This document shows positions 32,140 through 43,419 of a stretch of 64,000 bases of DNA, one piece after another. The stretch covers positions 85,155,256 through 85,219,255 of the forward strand of contig NC_088911.1 in the NCBI RefSeq assembly GCF_963576675.1, given 5' to 3'. The stretch's first letter is position 1. Each line of letters begins with the position of its first letter. This stretch comes from Euphorbia lathyris. Lineage: Eukaryota; Streptophyta; Magnoliopsida; Malpighiales; Euphorbiaceae. The notes beneath the pieces are model-generated. The model did no database searches. It was given only the letters and a program-made list of their open reading frames with translations, and was not told the DNA's origin. The position numbers were made by a program, and so were the translations under genes.

Positions 32140-32658
32140 GGGTTAAATGCACCATTGGTCACTGAACTTGCATGGTTATCTCAAAATGGTCACTTAACTT
32201 CAATTTGTCTCAATAAAATCACTCAATATTTAGTTTTGTTTCAATTAGGTTACTATGATGATTTCAGTGATTAAAAAACATCAGAATAATGATATAAGTG
32301 ATACGTCAATACGAGACAACTCATATTTCTAACCGAAATGACACATGACATCCACATATGCGCCACCTGGCTGCCACGTGTCGATTATTTTTATGAAAAA
32401 AAAATTAAAATTTAGTTTTTTTCCCTAAAAATACTCGACATGTGGCTGTCATATTTTGTTTCGGTTAGAAATTTGAGTTAACTCATGTTGACGTGTCACT
32501 CATGTCATTATTTCGATGCGTTTTAACCACTAAAATCGACGAAATGGTTTAATTGAGACAAAACTTAAAGTTGAGTGATTTTATTGAGACAAATTGAAAT
32601 TAAGTTATCATTTTAAGACAACCATGTAAGTTCAGTGACTAATGATGCATTTAACCCC
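32140..32658. mobile_element. Mutator-type MITE with 9-bp TSD
   Basis: 519 bp with arms of about 100 bp starting GGGTTAAATGCA and ending TGCATTTAACCCC. The 9-bp duplication TTCGCAAAT flanks it exactly (32131-32139, 32659-32667). No coding capacity. Confidence 0.9.
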
Positions 32659-32667
32659 TTCGCAAAT

Positions 32668-33080
32668 TCCAAAAAAATGTGAAGTGGTATATAACATTCA
32701 AATCATAACAACAAGAGTGCAATAATAATTTTAACATTGAAATTATAGCATTATCAAAATTTACAATAAGATTGCAACAATTCTAACATTAAAATCATAA
32801 CATTATCAAAATTTACAACAAGATTGCAATAATAATTCAAATCCTAAACCGCATGCTTTATAGGATCAATGACATTTTGGGATGATACTTGTGAACTTTC
32901 TTTTCTTTCCCTACATCCTAGAACACCATCTCCCCTACATTATCTCATCTATATCACAGAACACCGCCTACTGTGATTGATGTTTTTGTATTCAAGCTAA
33001 AGGGATACTATAATTTGATGTTTTGTATTCAACCACCTTCACAAAAATTAAGTCGTGTTAGCGAAATTTAACAAAAAAAA
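32668..33080. other. AT-rich stretch with short repeats, no gene
   Basis: Repeated phrases (CATTATCAAAATTTACAA, AAGATTGCAA) occur two or three times between 32750 and 32840. Nothing else recognisable. Confidence 0.6.
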
Positions 33081-33083
33081 AAT

Positions 33084-33200
33084 GACGATTTTGCTTCGCA
33101 GAAAGAGAAAATGAGAAGTCTACGAAGAGAAAATTAATCCAGAAGGACGATTTTGCTTCGTAGAAAAAGAAAATATGAAGTCTGCGAAGAGAAAAAATCA
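33084..33200 (+). repeat. 62-bp direct repeat, two copies
   Basis: GACGATTTTGCTTCGYAGAA begins both copies (33084 and 33146) and CTRCGAAGAGAAAA lies later in each. Part of the CTTCGCAG-rich repeat. Confidence 0.8.
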
Positions 33201-33310
33201 TGCTAAAAATGATGATTTTTCTTCACATAAATCGCTTTATGCGAATCAAACTCGTCATTTTTAGTCTGTTTTTTCTTTGCAGACTTCACAAAACTCATTT
33301 TGCGAAGCCA

Positions 33311-34100
33311 TTTTCTGAAAAAAGATGAAGATGAAACAGTAGATACTTACATTATTTTCGTCTTTTAGCATTGAAATCGATAATAACCATATGATAAATG
33401 TAGAAAAACACGCAGAATAATGTTGAATACTGATGCCTTCTATTCTGACAAGAAGAAAGAAACTAAGAGACGAAAAAAAACAGGAAGATGAAGAACCATG
33501 ACTTAATTTTCTAGAAACAGGAAGATGAAGAATCAAGAGATAAAGAGAGGACAAAGAGACAGACACGATGGTGAAGAAAATGGAGGTGATTCCGTAAAAT
33601 ATAAAGGAAGGGGGAAGATGAACCGATACACAGAAAGGGGGAGATTGAAGGTTAAAACCGATAGAAAAGAATGTGGGAAGATGAAAGGTTTGAGGTATTT
33701 TGAGAAAATCATAAATATATAGTCTAGATATTTAGTATGTTGGGTGATTCGTCTAAATATGTAAATGAGTCTCCTATTTTGGCCAAATTTTATAACTTTT
33801 CAATTGGAAAGAGAAGTTAATGGAGTTAGCTAGAGGGGTTGATTGGCTGTTTTAGAAGTATAAGGATTTATGCTTAAAAAGAGGAAGTACTAAGGATTTA
33901 ATTGATTAAGGATGTATAGTTTAAGGGCTAGGTTGAGTTTTATGCCTAAAATTAAAAATGACAAATTCACTTCTTTATTTTATAATGATAAAATATTTGT
34001 ATTTTCTATATTGTATTATATTTATTTTATTTTTCATAGTATCTTATTTATTAAACTTTATGTAGTTATAAATTTTTTAATTTAGCAGTATAAAACTTAA
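33311..34100. other. AT-rich intergenic DNA, nothing recognised
   Basis: No convincing ORF, repeat termini or RNA gene seen. The short open frames here are low-complexity. Confidence 0.6.
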
Positions 34101-34112
34101 TATACATTATAT
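34101..34112 (+). repeat. LINE target duplication (3' side)
   Basis: TATACATTATAT, also found at 39843-39854 beyond the other end of the LINE. Confidence 0.85.
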
Positions 34113-34255
34113 TTTTTTTTGATTGAAGATTGGTTACCGAGGATCGCAACGGACATCCCAGCCATGCTGGCACCCCCAAGCTAAACCCCCGAACCCTTTA
34201 TTAAAGCCCAAGGCAAATAAAAAATGAAAGAATAACGAGTTCAAGATTACAAGGA

Positions 34256-37200
34256 CTAAGAGAAGCGAAATATTGATTCCCCCCTCATATCCCTTAAGAA
34301 AACCGGAGAACAAAAGTCCGGAACTGACTCCCACCAGTGATATCTTGACGCCGTTCTGCCGAAGTTAGCAAGCACATCAGCTACCGCATTGCCTTCCCTA
34401 AATACATGAGAGGCAACCAAGCTAAAGGAATCCATCAGATGAATGCAGTCGATCCACTCTTGTCGGATCAGCTAAGGGACATCTCTACATTTGCTATTGA
34501 ACATATAGACCACATATGTTGAGTCGCTCTCCAGCCAGATGTTTGACCAACCAAGAGCGCTGGCCAAGGAAACTGCCTTAATAGCAGCAGAGAGTTCAGA
34601 CATAGGTACTGATTGACAGTCCAGCGGATAAGCAAAACCCCCAAGCCAGGAGCCATTTACGGACCTCATAACCCCTCCGCAGCCAGCCCGACCCCTCACC
34701 ACTGAAGCGTCTGTATTTAATTTGATCCAAGGCGGTGGTGGTCTCTGCCAGCAAACCGAAACAATCCTCGGAGCCCGCGGAAGCCTTTTAGCAATTCCTA
34801 ATTCCTTAAGAACATGAATTTCAACTGATGAGTTCCAAATGTGACCCTTACCCAGGAAAGCCGACTCCTTAATACAAGACCAAATCCGACGCAGAATCAG
34901 AGAGAGATTCAATGGTTCGTCTTCGAAAATGATACGGTTCCGAGAGAACCAGATCACCCAAACGGAACTGACCAAGGCAGAAGCCCAAAGCTCGTACACC
35001 TGTGAACTGAAGCGGAATTTGGCCGCCTCCTCCACCATCTCCCGCAAAGAGGAACATACAGGCAGCCTACGCCCAAACAGTGACGCGACCCCAGTCCATA
35101 TGAGCTGCACAATTCTGCAATTTATAAACAAATGATTAATAGACTCATTGTCCTGTTGACACATGGGACACCGGGAGATAATAACACAGCCACGCTTCCG
35201 AAGCTGATCATAGGTAGGGAGATAACCCAGAATCGCACGCCAACAGATGAGCGAACGAGCCGGCGGAATGAAATCTCGCCAGATAAACCGACACCAATTC
35301 TTTACCTCAGCGCGCGGACGCAACCAGGCATAGAACAGCTTAACCGTAAGCTCTCCGCAAACCGTGGGTTTCCATATGCACAAATCCGAAGAATCAGACC
35401 CCCTCTTAATCTCGAGGATTCTAAGACGAACCTCTTCATCTAAGTCCGGGAGCGTCCAGCAGTTCCCTAGAAGAAAGTCATCAACTAACTCCGTCCGCTC
35501 CTTGCATTGGACAGCTGAAAGTCCCATTTGCGTGGCCACCGGTGGCTCAATCCAGTGATCAAACCAAAAGCTGAGCTTTGAGGTCAAACCAATCCACCAG
35601 AAGCTATTCTCACGGATAACTGAATAAACTGACCTGATAGAAGACCAGCCAGTAGAGTTGAAAATCCAGTTCTTAGGGATCCCCTTTCTGTTGATGAATC
35701 TCGATCTAAGAATACAGAAGCACATAGAGTCATCCTGAAGCAAGCCCCAAGCTAGCTTACCCATGAGAGCCTTGTTAAGGGAGGCTAAATCTTTGACGCC
35801 AAGGCCTCCTTCAGCAGGTTTTTGACAGCAGAGCTTCCAGGGAACAGAAACCAACTTCCTATTACCAGTAGAACCAGTCCACACAAAATTTCTCATAGCG
35901 CGCCTTAACCGAGAGAGCAAGGCAATAGGCCATTTATACACAATGAATGAATGCATGAGACTGCCAGTGATAACCGAATTCACAAGGGCGATCCTCCCAG
36001 CCATAGAAAGGCAGCTACCTTTCCATCTACTGAATTTAGCAACAACCTTATCCGCAAGGCCCGAGAGAGGTCTGCTCTTTGGGGCACCAAAGAAGAGAGG
36101 GATCCCGAGATAGGAGAAGGGGAACTCACCTCGAGTAATTCCCATGATATCAGCTAACCGACCTCCGCGTCTTGAAGAGATTGAAGGACTTAAGAAGATA
36201 TTTGATTTCTGCCAGTTCACCTTCTGCCCAGATAAAGCGCCATAGATCTCAAAAGTACTGCGAAGCCTGTGGAGATTTTTGCTGGACGCCCTGCAAAACA
36301 TAAGAATATCATCTGCATATAGGAGATGCGTTGGAAAGATCATGGAGTTCGAGTATATCATCGGATCCAAATGGCCATTCTCCCTAAGTGAGATAATCCA
36401 GCGACTTAGAAAATCCTCTGCAAGTCCAAAGAGAATTGGAGCCAACGGATCTCCCTGTCTGACGCCCCTGGAGCAGCTAAAGTATCCACTGACAGATCCA
36501 TTATTAATGATGGAAATTCTAGCTACTGATAGAATATTTAAGATCCAATCTCGAAACTGAAGAGAGAATCCAAAAGCCTCCAAAACCGTTAGAATGAAGT
36601 TCCAATCCAAGGTGTCAAACGCCTTTCTAATATCTACTTTAATAGCCATATTACCACCAAAGCAGCGCTTGCGAAGAGAATTTGTTCCTTCGGAGGCCAA
36701 AGCGATGCAGTGATGGATGTTTCTGCTAGGAATAAACCCAAATTGGTTAGGCGAAACAATCCTAGACGCAACCATAGCCAACCTGTCAGCCAATATTTTA
36801 GCAATGATTTTATAACTGAAATTACTCATGGCAATTGGTCTGTATTGCTCCAGGGAAATGGCTCCCTCCACCTTTGGAATGAGGGTCATGATACTGGAGC
36901 AGATGCTAGGGATAACACTGCCAGAGAGGAAGAAGCTTCTGACCATACTGACAACATCCAATCCCACAATCTCCCAAAAAGTCTGAAAGAAGACCCCCGT
37001 GAAGCCATCAGAGCCCGGAGAGCTGTTACCATCCATAGCAAACACAACCTTTTTTACCTCTAAATGATCCGGACAGCGGGTCAATTCTGTATTTTCGACG
37101 TCACTGACCATTTAGGAACTACCTCGTGAACTATACTCAAATCCTGTAAAGTTGAATCATTCTTAAAAAGAGCTTCATAGTAGGCTGCGATATGAGAACC

Positions 37201-38359
37201 AATGATATGAGAGTCCGTAACTATATTATCGTCAATGCGCAAGGCGCAGATCTCCGCAGATGCCGAACGGATTGTGGCCATTCTGTGGAAAAAGGTACTC
37301 TCCACCCTTTAACCAGCTTATGCGAGACCTTTCTTTGAGATAAGTTTCCTTCCTTCGCAAAAGAGCATCCAGCTCACCATGAAATTGTAATTCCCTTTGC
37401 TGAAGATCCTGCGAATGACCATGCTCAGCAATATCCCTCTGAACTTGCCCGAGCTTCCCCTCAGTCAGGCTAATACTCCTATTGAAATCCCCAAACACCT
37501 CCCTGTTCCATTGCCGAAGAATGGGGCGAAGCCTCTTAAGCTTGTACCCAAGGAACTGCATCGGTGGAAGAACCGGATGATCTGCCGTCCAGAAGTTACT
37601 GATCAGCTCCCTAAGCCCATCATGATGAGTCCACATCGCTTGAAACCTGAAACACGAGGGGCGCCTAGGCTCATTAGAGCATCTGAAAAGCAAAGGGCTA
37701 TGATCCGAATGGTGCCTGGAGAAGGTAACACAGCTGTAACACCCCCACAAATCCCCAAAATCAGTAGAGAGCAGAACTCTATCAATACGGCTTTCGACTC
37801 TAGCCTGACCAGATCAGCCATTAGACCATGTAAAGAAGGCGCCGCTGGCCTGACAGTCCATCAGAGAACCTTCATCAATAAAATTAGCAAATTCCCTACA
37901 AGGCCTAGCTCCCGGAGCCCTACCAGTTTTCTCGTGAGCCCCCAATACGGAGTTAAAATCACCAATAACAACCCATTGACCAGCCCTGGTGTTTATTTCA
38001 TCAACAATGCTATCAAACATTGCAACCATGCGGTTAGACCAGACGCTACCATATACAGCACAGATATGCAGATCCAGATTCTGAAGATATAGTAAAATGT
38101 ATTGTTCATGAAGAGTTACAATTGAAACAGACAAGAAACTGGGGGTAGCCAATACCCAGAGAGAGGGCAACCCTCTATTATTGACAACTATTAAGGATAA
38201 ACCAATCTGAGACCAGAAGTTCTGTGGGACTGAATCAAAACTAACCATAGGTTCCGCCAAACAGAGAATGTCAGGCTTATTCAAAGTGCATAAATTAAAA
38301 AGGAAGTTTCGGGTATCTCTGTTCAGGATACCCCTGCAGTTCCAATAGAGAACAATCAT
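34256..38359 (-). pseudogene. LINE ORF2: endonuclease, RT, zf-RVT, RNase H
   Basis: About 1,370 codons in one main frame. Order: APE-type endonuclease (VLYWNCRGI, AEPMV, IGDFNSVL), reverse transcriptase (FGFIPSRNIHHCIALASEG, GVRQGDPLAPILF, LLYADDILMF), zf-RVT (WRAILGYLPTYDQLRKRGC, CPMC...HLFINC) and RNase H (IKLNTDASV, MSELSAAIKAVSLA, WLESDSTYVV). Breaks: TGA at 37814-37816 (W expected), two frame changes that cancel (near 37306 and 37112) leaving about 65 codons shifted, and TAG at 34472-34474 inside RNase H, after which the frame stays open to 34256. ORF2 would nick target DNA and copy the RNA. Its start overlaps the ORF1 stop as ATGA. Confidence 0.93.
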
Positions 38360-39732
38360 TTAAATCTTACCGGAGGTTTGCTGGCTCGTTTAGACCGAGC
38401 TGGTAAGTTTTCTGTATTAAGCATAATCCTTTCCCTGGGCTTCTTCTTGCTAACAGTGCTCCAGCTACTCTCCTCATCATCAGCCATATCTGCCCAAGAC
38501 TTGGTGTTAGAAGATACGGAGCCCTCATTAGCTTCGAATCCCTGTAAGTTGCCCTCCTTACCCTGCAACTGAGGCTCATGAACCGATTTAACCGAGCCCT
38601 GCGAAAGAGCCTCTGAATCAAAAGATATCCGAGCAATATTGGCAATTCCCGGGGAAGGCGGGCGCTCAAATTCCTCTAAGCATCCCTCCTGAATTTGAGG
38701 GCTCCCCTGCATCAATGCCAACTCCCGCAGACCATCTGCTGCTGTCTCCGAGCTATTCCCCATGACCTCCAAGATTCTGTTATGAACCCGGTGAACTGGA
38801 ACCTCATCTCCTTCTCTATGCGGCTTTTTAGATGCTTTATCCTGGGAAGGATCCTTCCGGGATTTATCAGTTTTTTTATTATCCATTGGCTTGATATTTT
38901 TCCGACATTCATAAGAAGAGTGCCCAATGTTCGAGCATACCTTGCAGAAGCTCGGGAGCCTTTCGTAAGCAACGTCAATCCATAATTGTTTGCCTGCTCG
39001 TTCAATACCGAGCTTTACCGGAAGATCAGTGCCGAGGTCAACATCAACTAATAAACGCGCAAAGTGCCCAAAGTCACCATCTGTAGTAGCCTTATCCACC
39101 CTTATCAGCCCCCCAATACCAATAGCAATATCAACCAAGATTTGGGGGTCCCAATATTCCCATGGCAACGAGTACAAGCACACCCAAACCTGTGCATTAG
39201 TTGTTTTTTCAACAAACGGATCGAAATTCGAAACCCACGGTTGCAAGCGAAAAGTACCCGGTTTAACGTTGATAGTTCCCCTCCCGAGAACTTGGTTCCT
39301 GGCCTCCTGAGACTTCAGCACGACATTAAAGAAGCCCCTTCCGATGGAGATCAATCTCCAATCCTCCTTCAATCCCCAAATGGCCTGCAAGGATTCTTTG
39401 AGCTTTCCAACCTTCCATGGGGTGTCCCCCTTACTCAAAATCAATCTTCCAATAAGCGAGAAGGAGCAGAGCCGCGCCCTCCGATCATAAGCAGCCTGAG
39501 ATATTCGAACCGATCTCAAGCCTCCCACTTCTGAGACTATAGCTGAGGATTGCGGAGTTGTAGTCACCGAGCTGGAAACCACCCGCGCATAAGAACGCCC
39601 TCCATCGCTTCCGCCAGAGGTCGTGGCATTAACCGGTGGATTTGTGGCGAATCTCGCCTTTGGATTGAAGAGAACTCCAATACTGAAGAAGTTATCAAGG
39701 TAATCAGCAGTTGCCGTCGACTTCACGGCCAT
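38356..39732 (-). CDS. LINE ORF1, DUF4283 and CCHC knuckle protein
   Basis: Intact, 458 residues. Residues about 85-265 match the DUF4283 type of plant LINE ORF1 (LSKGDTPWKVGKLKESLQAI, then IGRGFFNVVL, LYSLPWEYWDPQILVDIAIG), followed by a CCHC knuckle CKVCSNIGHSSYEC near residue 270. The C-terminal third is polar and disordered. ORF1 proteins bind LINE RNA and form ribonucleoprotein particles. The stop TGA shares two bases with the ATG of ORF2, which suggests coupled translation. The start is the first ATG after the 5' UTR. Confidence 0.9.
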   Translation of the reverse strand: MAVKSTATADYLDNFFSIGVLFNPKARFATNPPVNATTSGGSDGGRSYARVVSSSVTTTPQSSAIVSEVGGLRSVRISQAAYDRRARLCSFSLIGRLILSKGDTPWKVGKLKESLQAIWGLKEDWRLISIGRGFFNVVLKSQEARNQVLGRGTINVKPGTFRLQPWVSNFDPFVEKTTNAQVWVCLYSLPWEYWDPQILVDIAIGIGGLIRVDKATTDGDFGHFARLLVDVDLGTDLPVKLGIERAGKQLWIDVAYERLPSFCKVCSNIGHSSYECRKNIKPMDNKKTDKSRKDPSQDKASKKPHREGDEVPVHRVHNRILEVMGNSSETAADGLRELALMQGSPQIQEGCLEEFERPPSPGIANIARISFDSEALSQGSVKSVHEPQLQGKEGNLQGFEANEGSVSSNTKSWADMADDEESSWSTVSKKKPRERIMLNTENLPARSKRASKPPVRFK

Positions 39733-39842
39733 ATTTAGTGAAAACGGCGGTGAGAGGGAGTAGATCGGCGGGAGGTTAGGTCACCGCCATCAGAAGAGCA
39801 TGACGATCTCGTGTTTTCTAATTTTTCTACCACTTTTTATTC

Positions 39843-39854
39843 TATACATTATAT
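39843..39854 (+). repeat. LINE target duplication (5' side)
   Basis: TATACATTATAT, twin of 34101-34112. Confidence 0.85.
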
Positions 39855-40094
39855 AAATTCCAATATGAATATGTTAATGAAAGTTGAAAATTAAAAAAAA
39901 ACAAGTTTTTTTACTTTTACAACTGAGTAATTTTTTAATTTTATATATAAAAATAAATGAAGGAATTAAGAGTTTATGGTAAAACTTAAGGACTTTAAAA
40001 ATAAGTGGGGACTATAATCAGTTGTAATAGGTAAAAATAGAGATTAATTGATTATTTTATTTTCTAAAAAAAATTATTTTATTATTTACCTTAG
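39855..40094. other. AT-rich spacer
   Basis: No gene or repeat boundary seen. Confidence 0.6.
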
Positions 40095-40322
40095 TGCATT
40101 AAGGAGAGACTCATTAGTGCACCAAGTAGCAAGTTTCGGCCAAGGAAGTCTTGGCCGTATAAGGTAATTAAGAGGTCAATGCCAATGCCGACCATGTTGC
40201 TCTTCCGAACTGGCTAGGTAGCTGTCAGCGTCATTCAACGTACGTGATCTAAGTCCGTATAAACCGGATGTATCTCTTACTAAAGATGAGTCATGGTCGA
40301 ACTCTGTTGAAGAAGGAGAGAA
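40095..40322 (+). pseudogene. Gypsy integrase C-terminal remnant
   Basis: DNA similar to 58195-58448, the end of pol in the gypsy element at 53302 (GGTCAATGCCAATGCC, GAAGGAGAGAATGATG are shared). Many stops and indels; ends in the purine tract GAAGGAGAGAA before the LTR. Confidence 0.75.
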
Positions 40323-41044
40323 TGATGAGGGCATCTCATTGAGAAGTCTAAGGCAAAAGTGAAAAGGGCTCACACGACGTGTCACATAAGTCACACACCA
40401 TATGAGCAAGGTACTGAAGCAAGGAAGTGTTGAATGAAGAACCACATGACGTGTCACATGACCACATGACGTGTCACATGACCACACGTCGTGTGGTTGG
40501 CCTACTGAAGTTCCTGGAAATTTTGAACAAATTCACACAGCGTGTGGCTTTCTTCACATGCCGTGTGACACTTTTTGAAGAATCGTCGAGGAAGTTCCTA
40601 AGCCCATGCTGACGAGCCTGAAATTGTTAGCCACACGACGTGTCAGACATATCACATGCTGTGTGGGATTCCTTCCAGCCAAGGAGACAAGTTTGCCACC
40701 AACCTGCTTCAACCTATTTACTGTTTTGTTATGCAATATTTGTTGTCTTACCATTGAGTCCTAATTACTGATCTCCCAAGTTTTTTCTTCCTCCAATATT
40801 GCCCCTATTTTGTAGATGGAGTTTATAACCCTAGCAAGGGTTTTCAGGTCTTTTGTTATCTAATTGCGTGAGGTATTTAAGCTCCTAGTTTTGTAAGGAT
40901 GAATAACTTTTTCAATCAAAACTTAAATTTTCTTTGGAAGCAAGGTTTTTAACTTTTTATTTGGGGTTGACTCTTACTAGTTTAGCTAGTGAAGAAACTT
41001 TTTTGTTGATTTACGATTAAAATCAACTCTATTATTCTGTATCA
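40323..41044 (+). repeat. Gypsy 3' LTR (remnant element)
   Basis: 722 bp, TGATGAGGG...CTGTATCA. The last 100 bp match the LTR at 53302 (TAGTTTAGCTAG, TTTACGATTAAAA, CTGTATCA). Its 5' half carries many inverted words such as ACACG-A-CGTGT and CACATGACGTGTCACATG. The rest of the element is missing on the left. Confidence 0.8.
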
Positions 41045-41648
41045 TACTAGAAATGGAAATCAACTATAACTACAATAATGCTTTGAAAAGTGATAACTGT
41101 GAAAATAACTTCTCGCCGGAGTTATTTCCTGTGAGGTGCCATTGGGTTCGGCGGGGGACACTCCGATGCCAAAGTTAGTAATAATTCCAAGAATAAACTC
41201 AAAAACATTATAGTAAGGAATTAGTAAGCATACCTAATACTCATTGGTATTGATGTATTTATACTAGATTCTGTAACCATTTTTTGTAGTATATGAACAG
41301 TCTAGGATTTAGTGCCCTTTAATGTATTAATTGCTCATTCTTCAGGTTTGTCCGTAAGTGTCTTTAATGAATCATTTAATGGCACTGATTGTAACAGTTT
41401 TTCGAAAAACAGCTCAATGGTAACAAGAGTGTATCAGCCTTGGATGACATATCTGTCACCTCCTGGCGGACCTAGGTTTCACTTGGCATACCAGGTCCAC
41501 GTGGCGAATCCGGACTCATCTGGCGTACGCCATATCTTTAAATCTGCGGTTTTTACCACGTGACTGTGCTTTGTGTAAACATATATTTTTAGCTGTGGGT
41601 TTTTACTATTTTACCCCAGAGATAATATGCGGATGTTATAGAAAAGAA
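41045..41648. other. Unassigned stretch beside gypsy LTR
   Basis: No gene recognised. Around 41115-41180 there is a GC-richer piece (TTCTCGCCGGAGTTATTTCC, GGCGGGGGACACTCCGATG) of a type seen in plant repeats; I cannot name it. Confidence 0.4.
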
Positions 41649-41657
41649 AATAAAAAA

Positions 41658-42475
41658 GGGTTAATTACAAATAACTACCATGTGGTTTGGCCGATTTGCG
41701 ATGTGGTACCTGTGGTATTTTTTTTTGCAAACACCTCCCTGTGGTTGTCACCGTTATACAAATCAAGGAGACGGCAGAAAATCTGTTAAAAAGCTGACGT
41801 GGCACAGGGGCAATTTAGGAAATTCGATTTTTTATTTTTTTTTATTTTTTTTCTCTCTCCTCCTCTCTCCTTCATCGTTGATTCTCTTCTTCTTATGCGT
41901 TTTCTTCTTCTTCGCCGACACTCTTTTCTTTTTCTTTTTCTTTTTCTTCCTCCTCCTCCTCCTCTCTTCTTCTTATTCTTCTTCTTCCTCCTCTCTTCTC
42001 TTCTTCTTCCTATTTTTTTCTTTTTTTTTCTAATTTTTTTTTTAATTCTGGTCTGGAAATTCTAGAATCTGGAATTTCCAGAAATCTGGAATTTCTAGAA
42101 TTAAAAAAAGAAAAAAAGAAAAAAAGGGGAAGATGAAGAGAAGAAATAAAGAAGAAAAAGAAGAAGAAAAGAAAGGAAGAAGGGGAGAAAATGGAAGAAG
42201 AAGAACATAAAATGGAAGAAGAAGAAGAAGAGGAAATGGAGGAAGAAGAAGAAGAAAGAAAAGAGAAGAAGAAGATGAAGTCAACAAAAAAGTAAAAAAA
42301 AAAAGTCAAAAAAATTTGTTTCCAAAAATACCCCTATGATTTAACAGTCAAACAACCGTTTCCTTGATTTTGCTAACGGCGACAACCACATGGAGTTGCA
42401 AAAAAAATAAATAAATACCACAGGTACCACATCGCAAATCGGCCAAACCACATGGTAGTTATTTGTAATTAACCC
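41658..42475. mobile_element. Mutator-type MITE with homopurine arms
   Basis: 818 bp. Arms of about 100 bp begin GGGTTAATTACAAATAACTA and end TAGTTATTTGTAATTAACCC. The perfect 9-bp duplication AATAAAAAA flanks it (41649-41657, 42476-42484). Inner arms are a long T/C run (41830-42040) and a long A/G run (42105-42310), so almost the whole element can fold back. Phe/Ser-rich open frames here are only that low-complexity DNA. Confidence 0.92.
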
Positions 42476-42919
42476 AATAAAAAATCTTGCAAATCTATCT
42501 ATACTATATATAATAGCGGAAGCATAGAGAAATGAGAAGAAGTGTTTTAGAAGCATTTTTTATGAGTTGTCAACGTAGTATAAAATCAAAATAAAAAAGA
42601 TTTAATTAATTAAAAATAACAAATTTATATTTATAATACATTAAACAATTATTACTCTATTAATTAAAATAATAAAAGACAATAAGAGTTACAGGAAAAT
42701 GAAAAAACACAAAGCAAATGAAATCCAAAAGTCACAAATAAACTTCTATATAAAGCATGATAGATAGTATTCCACCACTATATTCATTGGCCATGATAGA
42801 CAGTATATATTTCTGAAGGTAATTATTTTTTTCATATGTTGTAGTTATTTTGTTCTCAATTGTGTTGTTGTTTTTATTTTTATTAAACAATAGTCATAAT
42901 CGTTTCATCTTGCAGATCG

Positions 42920-43261
42920 CCTGTACCCAGGTTCTATACCTCTCACTACCTTATCCATGTTTTCTTTTTTATTTGTCATTTTTTTTTCCAAACTGATATC
43001 TCCAATTGAAGAAATCCGATAGAAATAGAAGATGCATGGACAACTAAAATCGGGAAACACAAATGTGTCAAAAATTACAAGAAATTATTACCTGTACCCA
43101 GGTTCTATACCTCTCACTACCTTATCCATGTTTTCTTTTTTATTTGTCATTTTTTTTTCCAAACTGATATCTCCAATTGAAGAAATCCGATAGAAATAGA
43201 AGATGCATGGACAACTAAAATCGGGAAACACAAATGTGTCAAAAATTACAAGAAATTATTA
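42920..43261 (+). repeat. 171-bp perfect tandem duplication
   Basis: Two copies (42920-43090, 43091-43261) starting CCTGTACCCAGGTTCTATAC, identical as far as I can read. A third, diverged start (ACCCAGGTTCCATACCTCTC) lies at 43397 and is split by the hAT element. The preceding 100 bp (TCATATGTTGTAGTTATTTT...) also recurs at 43290. Confidence 0.92.
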
Positions 43262-43419
43262 TGTTTCTCAGGGTAATTATTCGATTTTTTTCATATGTTG
43301 TAGTTATTTTTGTTCTCAATTGTGTTGTTTTATTTTTATTAAACAATAGATGTTATAGTTTCATCTTTCAGAGATGAAAAATTCTATTTTTGTCGTTACC
43401 CAGGTTCCATACCTCTCGC

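Larger units (their letters stand above)
31217..33310. mobile_element. CTTCGCAG-motif-rich repeat, interrupted
   Basis: Both outer parts contain many CTTCGCAG, CTTCGTAG, CTGCGAAG and CTACGAAG octamers on both strands (31277-31340 and 33090-33300), as in subterminal repeats of DNA transposons. A solo LTR and a MITE have inserted in it. I could not identify termini or coding capacity, so class and exact limits are unknown. Confidence 0.4.
34113..39842 (-). mobile_element. Near full-length L1-type LINE
   Basis: 5.7-kb minus-strand non-LTR retrotransposon: about 110 bp of 5' UTR, ORF1, ORF2 and a short 3' UTR ending in a poly(A) tail (poly-T on the plus strand). The 12-bp duplication TATACATTATAT on both sides shows the insertion is full length. 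Only ORF2 is damaged. Confidence 0.93.

Noticed and set aside
34929..37063. Long plus-strand open frames opposite the LINE
   Set aside because: They lie antisense to clear reverse transcriptase coding sequence and show no domain of their own.
41680..42309. Phe/Ser-rich open frames on both strands
   Set aside because: They are translations of the T/C and A/G tracts of a MITE.
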